DNA of 64,000 nt from DASQHL01 sp963843685 (GTDB lineage: Bacteria > Chloroflexota > Dehalococcoidia > DSTF01 > JACRBR01). The notes below the pieces were generated by a model. The model worked only from the letters and a program-made list of their open reading frames with translations, searched no databases and was not told the DNA's origin. The DNA lies in the NCBI GenBank assembly GCA_963843685.1, contig CAWJLO010000007.1:1-64000 (forward strand). The letters are read 5' to 3'. The position numbers and the translations under genes were made by a program. Position 1 is the stretch's first letter, and every line of letters starts with the position of its first letter. Of this stretch, positions 44,075-52,354 are shown piece by piece.

Positions 44075-45349
44075 ATGACGCAGCCCCCGGCCTCAGACGC
44101 TCCCGCCGAGAACCCGCTCCAGAGCGCGCTCGAGCAGCTTGATACGGTCGCCGACCGCCTGGGCCTCGATCCCGGCATGCGCGAGATCCTCCGCCACTGC
44201 AAGCGCGAGTTCACCGTCAATTTCCCCGTACACATGGATGACGGGTCCGTGCGCGTCTTCACCGGCTACCGCGTGCATCACAACGAGGCCCGCGGCCCGG
44301 TGAAGGGCGGTCTCCGCTACAGCCTCAACGTCTCGCTCGACGAAGTGCGCGCGCTGTCGATGTGGATGACGTGGAAGTGCGCCGTCGCCGGCCTCCCGTA
44401 CGGCGGCGCGAAAGGCGGCGTGATCGTCGACCCGCGCGCGCTCAGCCGCCGTGAGCTGGAGCGCCTCACTCGCCGCTTCGCCGCCGAATTGAGCGTGCTC
44501 ATCGGGCCCGACGAGGATGTGCCCGCGCCCGACATGGGTACCGACGCGCAGGTCATGGCCTGGATCATGGACACCTACAGCCTGATCCACGGTCACTCCA
44601 CGCCGGCCGTCGTCACCGGTAAGCCCGTTGCCATCGGTGGCAGCAGCGGCCGCGTCGAGGCCACCGGTCGCGGCGTCCTCTTCGTCACGCAGGAGGCCTG
44701 CCGCGTGCGCGGGGTCGATCTCAAGGGAGCGCGCGTCGCCGTCCAGGGCTTCGGCAACGTCGGCAGCGTCGCCGCAAAGCTGCTCTCTCAGGCCGGCGCC
44801 AACGTCGTCGCCGTCAGCGACTCCAACGGCGCGCTGTACGCAAAGGACGGCCTCGGCAGCATCGACGCGCTCCTCGCGATGAAGCACGAGCGTGGCTTCG
44901 TGCCGAACGGATGGCCCGGCGAGCACATCACGAACGCGGAGCTCCTGGAACTTCCCGTCGACATACTCATCCCCGCGGCGCTCGAAGGCCAGATCCACGG
45001 CGGCAACGCCGCCCGCATACAGGCGCCGATGATCGTCGAGGCGGCGAACGGCCCGATCACGCCGGAGGCCGACCGGATCCTCCACGCGAAGGGCGTCTAC
45101 GTCGTCCCCGACATCCTCGCGAACGCCGGCGGCGTCATCGTCTCGTACTTCGAGTGGGTGCAGGACCTGCAGTCGTTTTTCTGGGAGGAGGACGAGGTCA
45201 ACGATCGGCTGCACCGTGTCATCGAACGTGCGTTCAACGAAGTCGCTGCGCTGCATGCCGAACAGGGCGGATCGCTGCGCGACGCGGCCTACACCCTCGC
45301 CGTGCGCCGCGTCGTCGAAGCGACGGAGATCCGCGGCATCTTCCCGTGA
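44075..45349 (+). CDS. gdhA: Glutamate dehydrogenase (Glu/Leu/Phe/Val family)
   Basis: 424 aa. Substrate site MTWKCAVAGLPYGGAKGGV with catalytic Lys and KGGLRY, then APDMGTDAQVMAWIMDTYS, and the NAD-binding domain VAVQGFGNVGSVAAKLLSQAG. C-terminal DILANAGGVIVSYFEWVQDLQ. Length and motifs fit the NAD(P)-dependent hexameric enzyme. Together with the GSII gene, the window holds both main routes of ammonia assimilation. Confidence 0.94.
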   Translation: MTQPPASDAPAENPLQSALEQLDTVADRLGLDPGMREILRHCKREFTVNFPVHMDDGSVRVFTGYRVHHNEARGPVKGGLRYSLNVSLDEVRALSMWMTWKCAVAGLPYGGAKGGVIVDPRALSRRELERLTRRFAAELSVLIGPDEDVPAPDMGTDAQVMAWIMDTYSLIHGHSTPAVVTGKPVAIGGSSGRVEATGRGVLFVTQEACRVRGVDLKGARVAVQGFGNVGSVAAKLLSQAGANVVAVSDSNGALYAKDGLGSIDALLAMKHERGFVPNGWPGEHITNAELLELPVDILIPAALEGQIHGGNAARIQAPMIVEAANGPITPEADRILHAKGVYVVPDILANAGGVIVSYFEWVQDLQSFFWEEDEVNDRLHRVIERAFNEVAALHAEQGGSLRDAAYTLAVRRVVEATEIRGIFP

Positions 45350-45361
45350 GCCGGGACGACG

Positions 45362-46987
45362 TCACGGGCCGCTGATAGCGTCCGGCGGCTCCACTTCGTA
45401 CGCGTAGAAGTCCACCAGGCCGTCGTGCCGGACTTCGCCCTCGATTCCACCCGGGTATCGCTGCTCCAGCTCGTCGATCAACGGCAGGTACCTGCCGAGC
45501 AGGATGAACACCACGGGGCCCTTCCACGCCGGCAGATAGATCGAGCCGTCGGCGCTGCTGAACTCCGCCGATCGGTTCTCACCCAGCGTGTCCGGGGAGA
45601 GGAAGCGGCGCGTCTCCAGGTTCAGCGGGTGCCTGTCGCTGTACAAGAGCACGTACGCGTCCGGCGGCAGCGTCCGCATGTAGAGGCTCGCCGACGTAAT
45701 CTCCTGGTGGTACACGAATCGTGTGTTGCTGTCGTAGCGCCACGTCCAGAAGTAGTCGTGCACCGTCGTCACGCCGATCACCATCACCGGCGCCACCGCC
45801 GCCGCCGCGAACAGCAGCGCCTTCCACGATCGCTCGGCGCGTAACGCCCACCGCCACAGCGCCGCCAGTGGCAGCGCCGCGATGAACATCAGGAACGGCG
45901 CCGCGCCCAGCGGCTCCCGCATCATCGACCCCTGCTGCAGTGTGGCCGGCAGCGGCACCACCACGATGCAGCACACCGCCGCGATCACCAGCGGCTCGCG
46001 TCGCGCCCGGAACGCCATCACCGACCCGATCGCCAGCAGCGCGAGCGTCATCGGGTCGAGCATCGGCCGCAGCCCGCTCGCATCGACGTAGTCCGTCTTG
46101 CCGTGCCAGATGTAGGTCCCGGCGAAGTCGCGCAACTGGTCGGCGATGATCCGCACCTTCCCCCACGTGCTCGCGTCGCGATACTCCGCCGTCCGCGTCA
46201 CGTCGACGTCGCTGTACACGTGGATGTGCGTCCAGAAGTACGCGTCCGGGTTGTGGATGTACCACAGGAACGGGATCGAGACGACCAGCACGCCCGCGAA
46301 GCACGCCGCCAGCGACGGCCACCATCGCTCAAATGCGGCCCGGCTCCGGTACCGCGCCAGCGTCAGCACCACGAGGAACGCCCCCGCCGCCGCCACCGCG
46401 ATCGCGCCGACGTTGTACGCGTACACGCACAGCCCCAGCAGCACCCCCGCCCCCGCGAACAGCACGATCTGTGCGCGGCCGCCCCGCTTGATGCCTGCGA
46501 AGATGCACAGCAGCGCCCCCAGCAGCAGCGTCGGGTACGTGATCGACATGTGCGCGATGCGGCTGTAGAACAGGTGCCAGTACGACACCGCCAGCATCAT
46601 CGCTGCGAAGAACGCCTCCGTCCGCGCGTACGCCAGCCGCACCAGCGCGTACGTCAGCGGCACGGCCGCCAGCCCGAACAGCGCCATGTCGATGCGCATC
46701 GCGAACGCGCTTCTGCCGAGCAGCGCGATCCCGGGAGCCATGATGTAGCAGTTCAGCGTCGGGATACCGAGCGCCGCGTGTGAGTACACGCCGATCCACC
46801 CGTGGTGCGTGATCCGCATCGCCTCCAGCGCGATCCCGGCCTCGTCCGGGTGCACGCCATACGGGATGTCGCCCAACCGGATCAGCCGGAGCAGCCCGGC
46901 GACGAGCGTCGCGAACCCGCCGAGCACGAGGTCCAGCGCGACCGGCCGCGCTCGAAGTACGATCGGACGCGCGTCGCGCGTTCGCAT
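45362..46987 (-). CDS. ArnT/PMT-like membrane glycosyltransferase
   Basis: 541 aa, about 12 TM helices. DIPYGVHPDEAGIALEAMRIT gives the acidic HPDE loop typical of GT83 enzymes. It is followed by WIGVYSHAALGIPTLNCYIM, SYWHLFYSRIAHMSITYPTL (a conserved helix-loop in this family) and a C-terminal outside domain with YVLLYSDRHPLNLETRRFLS. It converges on gdhA. Confidence 0.8.
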   Translation of the reverse strand: MRTRDARPIVLRARPVALDLVLGGFATLVAGLLRLIRLGDIPYGVHPDEAGIALEAMRITHHGWIGVYSHAALGIPTLNCYIMAPGIALLGRSAFAMRIDMALFGLAAVPLTYALVRLAYARTEAFFAAMMLAVSYWHLFYSRIAHMSITYPTLLLGALLCIFAGIKRGGRAQIVLFAGAGVLLGLCVYAYNVGAIAVAAAGAFLVVLTLARYRSRAAFERWWPSLAACFAGVLVVSIPFLWYIHNPDAYFWTHIHVYSDVDVTRTAEYRDASTWGKVRIIADQLRDFAGTYIWHGKTDYVDASGLRPMLDPMTLALLAIGSVMAFRARREPLVIAAVCCIVVVPLPATLQQGSMMREPLGAAPFLMFIAALPLAALWRWALRAERSWKALLFAAAAVAPVMVIGVTTVHDYFWTWRYDSNTRFVYHQEITSASLYMRTLPPDAYVLLYSDRHPLNLETRRFLSPDTLGENRSAEFSSADGSIYLPAWKGPVVFILLGRYLPLIDELEQRYPGGIEGEVRHDGLVDFYAYEVEPPDAISGP

Positions 46988-47419
46988 TCACAGCTCGAAG
47001 CTCAGACGCACGCGCGCCGACCGCTCGGCGGCCCACGCGGCCATGCGCTCCAGGTCGGCCAGCCGCTCCCTCAGGTCGGGCGAATCCGCCGTCAACTCCG
47101 CGATCCGCGCGTCGCCCGAGGCCAGCGCCTCGATCACCCCGTGCAGCGTCGCCGTCAGCCGGGCGCCGTCCTGCCACGCGCGCTCCATCTCGCGCGCGTC
47201 CGCTTCCACCTCCACGTCCCGGTCGGCGAACGTCGTGAGCGGCGCCATGTCGACCTTGAACTCGCCGCGCAGCAGCAGCGCCAGGCGCGAGAGCGGATGC
47301 GTCGAGCCGTAGCGAGTGGAGAACGCCAGTGAGAGGAAATACACCAGCACGTCGCTCGGCCCCTCGAACTCGATCGGGCAGGGCTCAGCGGCATCGGTCT
47401 CGAAGAACAGTCGCGGCAC
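46988..47419 (-). CDS. Conserved hypothetical soluble protein
   Basis: 143 aa from GTG 47419 (MPRLFFETDAAEPCPIEFEG when translated). An N-terminal beta segment precedes a long helical C-half (AREMERAWQDGARLTATLHG, DLRERLADLERMAAWAAERS). It abuts the glycosyltransferase start, so it is probably cotranscribed with it. No family recognised. Confidence 0.6.
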   Translation of the reverse strand: MPRLFFETDAAEPCPIEFEGPSDVLVYFLSLAFSTRYGSTHPLSRLALLLRGEFKVDMAPLTTFADRDVEVEADAREMERAWQDGARLTATLHGVIEALASGDARIAELTADSPDLRERLADLERMAAWAAERSARVRLSFEL

Positions 47420-47477
47420 GGCGCATGGTACCAGCGGACGGGCGCCCGGATACTGGCTAACTTTGAGGGCGTCACCT

Positions 47478-48158
47478 CTAGGCGAGAGTGCTCAGGCGCG
47501 CGGCGTCGATGACGCGAACGTCGCCGCGATGCACCTCGATCGCTCCGGCGCCCTCCAGCGCCTTCAGCGCGCGCGCCACCACCTCGCGGCGCGTGCCCGC
47601 CATCTCCGCGATCTCGAGCTGGGTGATGTGCGCCCGCGCGCCCACACCCGCCCCGACGCCCTCGTGCGGCGCCACCGACTGCAGCACGATCCGCGCCACC
47701 CGCGCCGTCACCTGCCGGAACGACAGGTCCTCCACCAGCTCCACCAGGTGCCGCAGCCGCGACGCGAACACCTCCATCACCGCCTCCGCCACCACCGGAT
47801 ACTCCCTGATCGCCGCCAGCGTCGCCTCCCGCGACAGCACGATCAGGTCGCTCGCGTCGACGGCCACCGCGCTCACGGGGTTGGGCCCGCCGTCGAACAC
47901 AGGCACCTCGTTGAACGACTCCCCCGCGGACATGTGCCGCAGCACCTGCTCCCTCCCGTCCGCCGACGTCTTGAACAGCTTCACCAGCCCCGTCACCAGC
48001 ACGTAGAAGCCCGCGCATGGCTCGCCTTCGACGAACAGCGTCTGACCCGCCTCGGCGTGCAGCCGCCGCGCCGAGCGCAGCACCCCGGCGCGCTGCTCCG
48101 GCGTCAGCGCGGAGAGGTACGGGATGGCAAGCAGCGGGTCGCCCGAATGCTCCTGCAT
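47478..48158 (-). CDS. Crp/Fnr-family regulator, likely NO/anaerobic sensor for nirK
   Basis: 226 aa. Cyclic-nucleotide-fold sensor (LFVEGEPCAGFYVLVTGLVKLFKTSADGREQVLRHMSAGES) and Crp HTH (HITQLEIAEMAGTRREVVARALKALEGAGAI). No N-terminal Cys cluster as in FNR; the two Cys known of Dnr/NnrR-type NO sensors are also absent. It is divergent from nirK with 88 bp between, which suggests control of nirK. No clear FNR/Dnr palindrome was found there. Confidence 0.85.
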   Translation of the reverse strand: MQEHSGDPLLAIPYLSALTPEQRAGVLRSARRLHAEAGQTLFVEGEPCAGFYVLVTGLVKLFKTSADGREQVLRHMSAGESFNEVPVFDGGPNPVSAVAVDASDLIVLSREATLAAIREYPVVAEAVMEVFASRLRHLVELVEDLSFRQVTARVARIVLQSVAPHEGVGAGVGARAHITQLEIAEMAGTRREVVARALKALEGAGAIEVHRGDVRVIDAARLSTLA

Positions 48159-48246
48159 GAGACTTAAGTTACAGCGGCGTCAGGCATGGATCGATAGGTT
48201 GGATCTGTTGGACGTCCCGCGCGGGCGCGAGAGTAGGAGGACCATC

Positions 48247-49464
48247 ATGAGCGAGTTCGATCTGGCGAAGACGCTCAACCGGCGCAAGTTCCTCGGCCTG
48301 ACCGGAGGCGCGGCCGCCGCCGGCGCCCTCGCAGCGGCCTGTGGCGATCCCGGCGGCAAGTACGTCAACCCCCTCGAGACCCCCTCACCCTTCGGCTACA
48401 GGCCGGTGAGCCTGGCTTCGGCGCCCACCGCCCCGGCCAAGGCCGCGACCGTCGACGAGATCTCCCGCCACCCGATCGAGATGCCTGACTCCGCCGACTA
48501 CACGCTCTACCAGGACGGCAAGTATCAGAACCCCGTCCAGCGCACCGGCCCCATCACCCAGGAGGTCCACTTCAACCTCGCCGAGGTCGTCGCCAACATG
48601 GTCGACGGCACCACCATGGACTTCTGGACCTTCGACGGCAAGGTGCCCGGCCCCATGCTCCGCGCCCGCGTCGGCGACACCATCGACTACTTCCTGCACA
48701 ACCCGCCCGACAGCACCATGCCCCACAACACCGACTTCCACGCGGTCACCGGCCCCGGCGGTGGCTCAGTCCGGACCGACACGCTGCCCGGTGCCACCAG
48801 CCACCTGCGCGCCAAGCTGCTGGTCCCCGGCATCTTCATCTACCACTGCGCCTTCCCCGACATCCCCGACCACATCTCGCACGGCATGTACGGCCTCGCC
48901 GTCGTCGAGCCCGAAGGCGGCCTCCCGAAGGTCGATCACGAGTACTACCTCATGCAGAGCGAGTTCTACACCGACCAGGGAGGCAAGAAGGCCTACGTCC
49001 AGCTGAAGGACGCCGGCCACCTCACCAACTCCATCGAATACGGAAACATCGAGGAGCCCACCTTCGTCGTCTGGAACGGCAGGCCGGAGGCCTTCGCCGG
49101 CGACCGCGCCATCGGCGTCTACAACGGCGACACCATCAACATCGGCGAGACCGTGCGCCTCTACGTCGGCAACATCGGCCCCAACCTCATCTCCAGCTTC
49201 CACGTCATCGGCGAAATGTTCGACAGGGTCTACGTCGAGGGCTCGTTCGACCTCGTCAACAAGAACGTCCAGACCACGCTCGTGCCATGCGGCGGCGCCA
49301 CCGGCGTCGAGTTCCAGGTGCAGGTCCCCGGCGACTACCTCGCCGTCGATCACGCCATCTTCCGCATCCACAAGGGCGTGGCCGGCACCATCCACGTCAC
49401 CGGCCCCGACCAGCCCGACATCTACGACTCCATCAGCTACAGCAGCGAGATTCGCGGTGGCTAG
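48247..49464 (+). CDS. nirK: Copper-containing nitrite reductase (AniA-type NirK), Tat/lipoprotein signal
   Basis: Reduces nitrite to NO outside the membrane. 405 aa from ATG 48247 (AGGAGG 6 nt upstream). NRRKFLGL with a Cys near residue 32 gives a Tat-type signal and a probable lipid anchor. Copper ligands: H160 and H165 (MPHNTDFHAVTG), H200-C201 (IYHCAFPDIPDHISHGMYG, with H209 and M214), and H370 (AVDHAIF). The second-sphere His is H320 (SSFHVIGEMFDRVY), which follows AniA rather than the Alcaligenes type. Confidence 0.93.
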   Translation: MSEFDLAKTLNRRKFLGLTGGAAAAGALAAACGDPGGKYVNPLETPSPFGYRPVSLASAPTAPAKAATVDEISRHPIEMPDSADYTLYQDGKYQNPVQRTGPITQEVHFNLAEVVANMVDGTTMDFWTFDGKVPGPMLRARVGDTIDYFLHNPPDSTMPHNTDFHAVTGPGGGSVRTDTLPGATSHLRAKLLVPGIFIYHCAFPDIPDHISHGMYGLAVVEPEGGLPKVDHEYYLMQSEFYTDQGGKKAYVQLKDAGHLTNSIEYGNIEEPTFVVWNGRPEAFAGDRAIGVYNGDTINIGETVRLYVGNIGPNLISSFHVIGEMFDRVYVEGSFDLVNKNVQTTLVPCGGATGVEFQVQVPGDYLAVDHAIFRIHKGVAGTIHVTGPDQPDIYDSISYSSEIRGG

Positions 49465-49474
49465 GGAGAGCAGC

Positions 49475-49948
49475 GTGCGCGGCCAAACGGGACGAGTCGC
49501 ATCGTGGATCGACCTCGGCCGAAACCCCGATCGGGCGAAGGCGCTCGTGCTCACCGGGCCGGTCGCCGTCGCGAGCGTCCTCGCCGTCGCCGCAGGCGGG
49601 GCCCACCTGGGCGCCTCGCCGGACGCGACACGCACAGGCGCCGGGATCTCCGGCGTCGCCGCCCTTGCGGCTTGCGACCCGGGACCGCCGACGACCGGCA
49701 CCGTCGGCGTGCGGGTTCGCCCCTCCTCGGCCCTTGAGCAGATGACGGGCATGTCCTCGGTCAACCTGACGGTGGCGGAAGGCACCACCATCGCGGCGCT
49801 CCTCGATCACCTCCGCGAGCGCTGCCCTGGCTTCGCCCCCATGAGATGGCAGGTCATCGCCGTCATCGACGACGCGATGCAGTCGGGGGGACGCGTCCTC
49901 GTCAACGGCGATCGCGTCGACCTCATCTCGGGGATGGCCGGCGGTTAG
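49475..49948 (+). CDS. MoaD/ThiS-fold protein with N-terminal hydrophobic segment
   Basis: 157 aa from GTG 49475 (GGGAGAG upstream). Residues ~22-50 are hydrophobic (KALVLTGPVAVASVLAVAAG). The C-terminal ~85 residues form a beta-grasp: VGVRVRPSSALEQMTGMSSV, TTIAALLDHLRERCPGF, GRVLVNGDRVDLISGMAGG, ending in the Gly-Gly typical of sulfur-carrier or ubiquitin-like proteins. The membrane segment makes it unusual. It starts 11 bp after nirK, so a role with nitrite reduction or molybdopterin/sulfur supply is possible. Confidence 0.7.
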   Translation: MRGQTGRVASWIDLGRNPDRAKALVLTGPVAVASVLAVAAGGAHLGASPDATRTGAGISGVAALAACDPGPPTTGTVGVRVRPSSALEQMTGMSSVNLTVAEGTTIAALLDHLRERCPGFAPMRWQVIAVIDDAMQSGGRVLVNGDRVDLISGMAGG

Positions 49949-49968
49949 TCGGCTCGCGCCAGGCTGTA

Positions 49969-49997
49969 TTGACGCCGCGCCGTAGCTGCGATGATAG
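49969..49997 (+). promoter_or_regulatory. Sigma-70-type promoter for the cupin gene
   Basis: TTGACG (49969-49974) and TGATAG (49992-49997) with a 17-bp spacer, 37 bp before the cupin start. It suggests separate transcription from nirK. Confidence 0.55.
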
Positions 49998-50033
49998 GTA
50001 TCGGGCTCTCGGCTCCGGAAGGAGGAACCAGCA

Positions 50034-50411
50034 TTGGTACGCGCAACGCACACATACCTGAAGACGCACGCGCTGGGAGGCGACGTCCTGTCATGCTCGC
50101 TGTCCGACGAGAGCGCACGGCTGCGTGAACGCGCGATGGCGGCACGCACGGGCCGCGCCGCCAAGACGCTCTTCAAGCAGGGAGCGCTCCGCGGAACGCT
50201 CATAGCGCTGCGAAAAGGTGCCGCGCTCAGCCCTCATCAAGTCGAGGGCGAGATCAGCATCCACGCCGTGCGCGGTCGTGTCCGCGTGTCGGCTCATGGG
50301 GGTGTGGCGACGCTCGGCGCGGGCGGCGTCCTCGTGCTGGCCAGGGGCGTCACTCATTCAGCGCAGGCGCTCTCCGACTGCGTTCTCCTGATCACGGTCG
50401 CGATGCCCTGA
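50034..50411 (+). CDS. Small cupin-fold protein
   Basis: 125 aa from TTG 50034 with GGAAGGAGG about 8 nt upstream. Cupin strands: LIALRKGAALSPHQVEGEISIHAVRGRVRVS and GGVLVLARGVTHSAQALSDCVLLITV. His in SPHQVEGE and RGVTHS are the expected metal ligands. Such proteins are often found beside nitrite reductase or Crp-type sensors; the function is unknown. Confidence 0.75.
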   Translation: MVRATHTYLKTHALGGDVLSCSLSDESARLRERAMAARTGRAAKTLFKQGALRGTLIALRKGAALSPHQVEGEISIHAVRGRVRVSAHGGVATLGAGGVLVLARGVTHSAQALSDCVLLITVAMP

Positions 50412-50536
50412 GGCGGCGCCTCGCCCGCGCGCTTCGCAGGCCCACGCGGTGTCCCTCTCCTTGGCGTGTCGAATCTACGCAGGCCGATATACTGGTGTGA
50501 ATCCAGCGAGTTGGCGCGGGCGAAAGGGCGGCTCCA

Positions 50537-51814
50537 TTGGCGATCGAGTGGCAGGTTTCAGCGTTGGCCAACGGCATGCGCGTGGTCACGACCCCCGTGC
50601 CGACCGGGCAGTCGGTGAGCGTGAATCTCTTCGTCGGCATCGGCTCGCGCGGCGAGGAGCGGCGCACCAACGGCGTCTCCCACTATATGGAGCACATGCT
50701 CTTCAAGGGCACCCCGACCCGCCCCGACGCCATCCAGATCGCCGAGGCCATCGAGGGCGCCGGCGGCCACCTCAACGCGTACACATCCAAGGAGCTCACC
50801 TGCTACTGGAACCAGGTGCCCTTCGACCGCCTCGCCCTCGCGATGGACGTCCTTTCCGATATGTACCGCCACTCGCTGCTCGACGCCGCCGAGATCGATC
50901 GCGAGCGCACCGTGGTCCAGCAGGAGATCCGCCGCGCGTTCGATCAGCCCGGCGCCTGGGCGTCCGAGCTGCTCTCCCGCGCCACCTTCGGCGACCAGCC
51001 CATCGGTTGGCCCATCGCCGGCAGCATCGAGACCGTCGACGCGATGACGCGCGACGACTTCGTCCGCCACGTCGAGACCTACTACGCGCCGTCGAACACG
51101 GTGCTGAGCGTCGCCGGCAACACCACGCACGATGAGGTGCTCGCGCGCGCCACCGAGCTGTTCGGTGACATGCCGGACCGCCCCGTCCCCGCGCCGCCCC
51201 CCGCCCGTCACGACTTCGGCGACGAGCGCGTCGTCGTCGAGCCGCGCGAGATCGCCCAGTGCAACATCGGCATCAGCCTGCACGCCCTGCCGCGCAAGGA
51301 CCCCGACCGCTACCCGCTGATGGTGCTGAACACCGTCCTCGGCCGCGGCATGAGTTCGCGCCTGTTCAAGGAAGTGCGCGAGCGCCGCGGCCTCGCCTAC
51401 TCCGTCGGCTCCGGCGTCTCCCGCTACAGCGACATCGGCACGCTGCACGTCAGCGCCGGTGTCACGCTGGACAATCTCGAACAGGCGACGCAGGTGATCC
51501 GCGACGAGCTGTTCAAGATGGCGAGTGAGCCCGTAAGCGAGGACGAGATCACGAAGGCGCGCGACTTCTCGATCGGCAACTTCCGCCTCGGCCTCGAATC
51601 GACGATGGCCCTCGCCCAGCGCGCCGGCGAATCGCTGCTGATGCAAAACGAGATCGAGCCCATCGAAGACGTCGTCTCATCCATCGCCGCCGTCACCCCG
51701 CCCGAAGTCCAGCGTGTCGCCCAGCGTCTCTTCAAACCAGGCGCCTTCGCCATGGCCGTAGTCGGCCCCGGCGGCGACGCCGACAAACTCCGCAACATCC
51801 TCGCCGCCGCCTAG
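50537..51814 (+). CDS. M16-family zinc metallopeptidase (processing-protease-like)
   Basis: 425 aa from TTG 50537. Inverted zinc motif HYMEH in GVSHYMEHMLFKGT, third ligand Glu in RTVVQQEIRRAFD, and the C-terminal half with GRGMSSRLFKEVRERRGLAYSV (substrate-binding R/Y) as in PqqL/MPP-type enzymes. Single-gene, two-domain M16B member. Typical neighbours (pnp, dapB) are not adjacent. Confidence 0.92.
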   Translation: MAIEWQVSALANGMRVVTTPVPTGQSVSVNLFVGIGSRGEERRTNGVSHYMEHMLFKGTPTRPDAIQIAEAIEGAGGHLNAYTSKELTCYWNQVPFDRLALAMDVLSDMYRHSLLDAAEIDRERTVVQQEIRRAFDQPGAWASELLSRATFGDQPIGWPIAGSIETVDAMTRDDFVRHVETYYAPSNTVLSVAGNTTHDEVLARATELFGDMPDRPVPAPPPARHDFGDERVVVEPREIAQCNIGISLHALPRKDPDRYPLMVLNTVLGRGMSSRLFKEVRERRGLAYSVGSGVSRYSDIGTLHVSAGVTLDNLEQATQVIRDELFKMASEPVSEDEITKARDFSIGNFRLGLESTMALAQRAGESLLMQNEIEPIEDVVSSIAAVTPPEVQRVAQRLFKPGAFAMAVVGPGGDADKLRNILAAA

Positions 51815-51869
51815 CCTTCATGCCCGCGTGATATTGAGCCCCTCCCGGCCGGGCGGCTAACATGGGTGC

Positions 51870-52040
51870 ATGCGAAAGGCATTGGATGTCGCCCTCATCC
51901 TGGGGTTTCTTGCCGTCGACTTCTTCTTCTTCCACGACTTCTTCAAGCCGGGAGAGGTCATAACGCTCCCCCAGTACATGACGGGGTTCTTGAGCATCCC
52001 CGTGCTGATCATGTCGCTGCGGTCGTTGTTGGAGACGTAA
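51870..52040 (+). CDS. Small membrane protein, 56 aa
   Basis: MRKALDVALILGFLAVDFFF then FHDFFKPGE and a second hydrophobic segment GFLSIPVLIMSLRSLLET. Two TM helices with a short charged loop. There is no strong RBS, but the frame has coding-like third positions, so it is probably real. Function unknown. Confidence 0.45.
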   Translation: MRKALDVALILGFLAVDFFFFHDFFKPGEVITLPQYMTGFLSIPVLIMSLRSLLET

Positions 52041-52188
52041 AGCGTAACTGCGAGCGAGCGATCCGCCTCGCAGGTCATAGACGGTCACGCCACCCTCCCC
52101 GCCTGAAATTCCAGGCGCCGGAGAGGAATCTTCCCCGCCCGCCGCCGACGCACCGGTAGCGGCCGCACGTCTCGGCACGAGACCAAGC

Positions 52189-52309
52189 GGGAGTGCAGAG
52201 AGCGCAGCGCCCTCTGCCGGGGGGCTCCGGGGGGTGTCCCCCCGGCCCTCTTCTCTCTTTCTTTAGAAAGAGGTGGTGCAGGGTACGCGCCAGCGGACAC
52301 TGCACCACC
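52189..52309 (+). repeat. Interspersed hairpin repeat, copy 12 (tail type a)
   Basis: Tail arms GGTGGTGCAG / CTGCACCACC: a third version of the same stem with both sides changed. Linker hairpin CCTCTT...AAGAGG. It lies between the small membrane protein gene and ada. Confidence 0.9.
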
Positions 52310-52354
52310 GCTCCCCGAAGCCAGCCCCACCCCCACCACAACCGCAAGATCCGG

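Noticed and set aside
49457..49474. GTG 49457 as the start of the MoaD-like gene
   Set aside because: It would overlap nirK by 8 bp without an RBS. GTG 49475 has GGGAGAG at proper distance.
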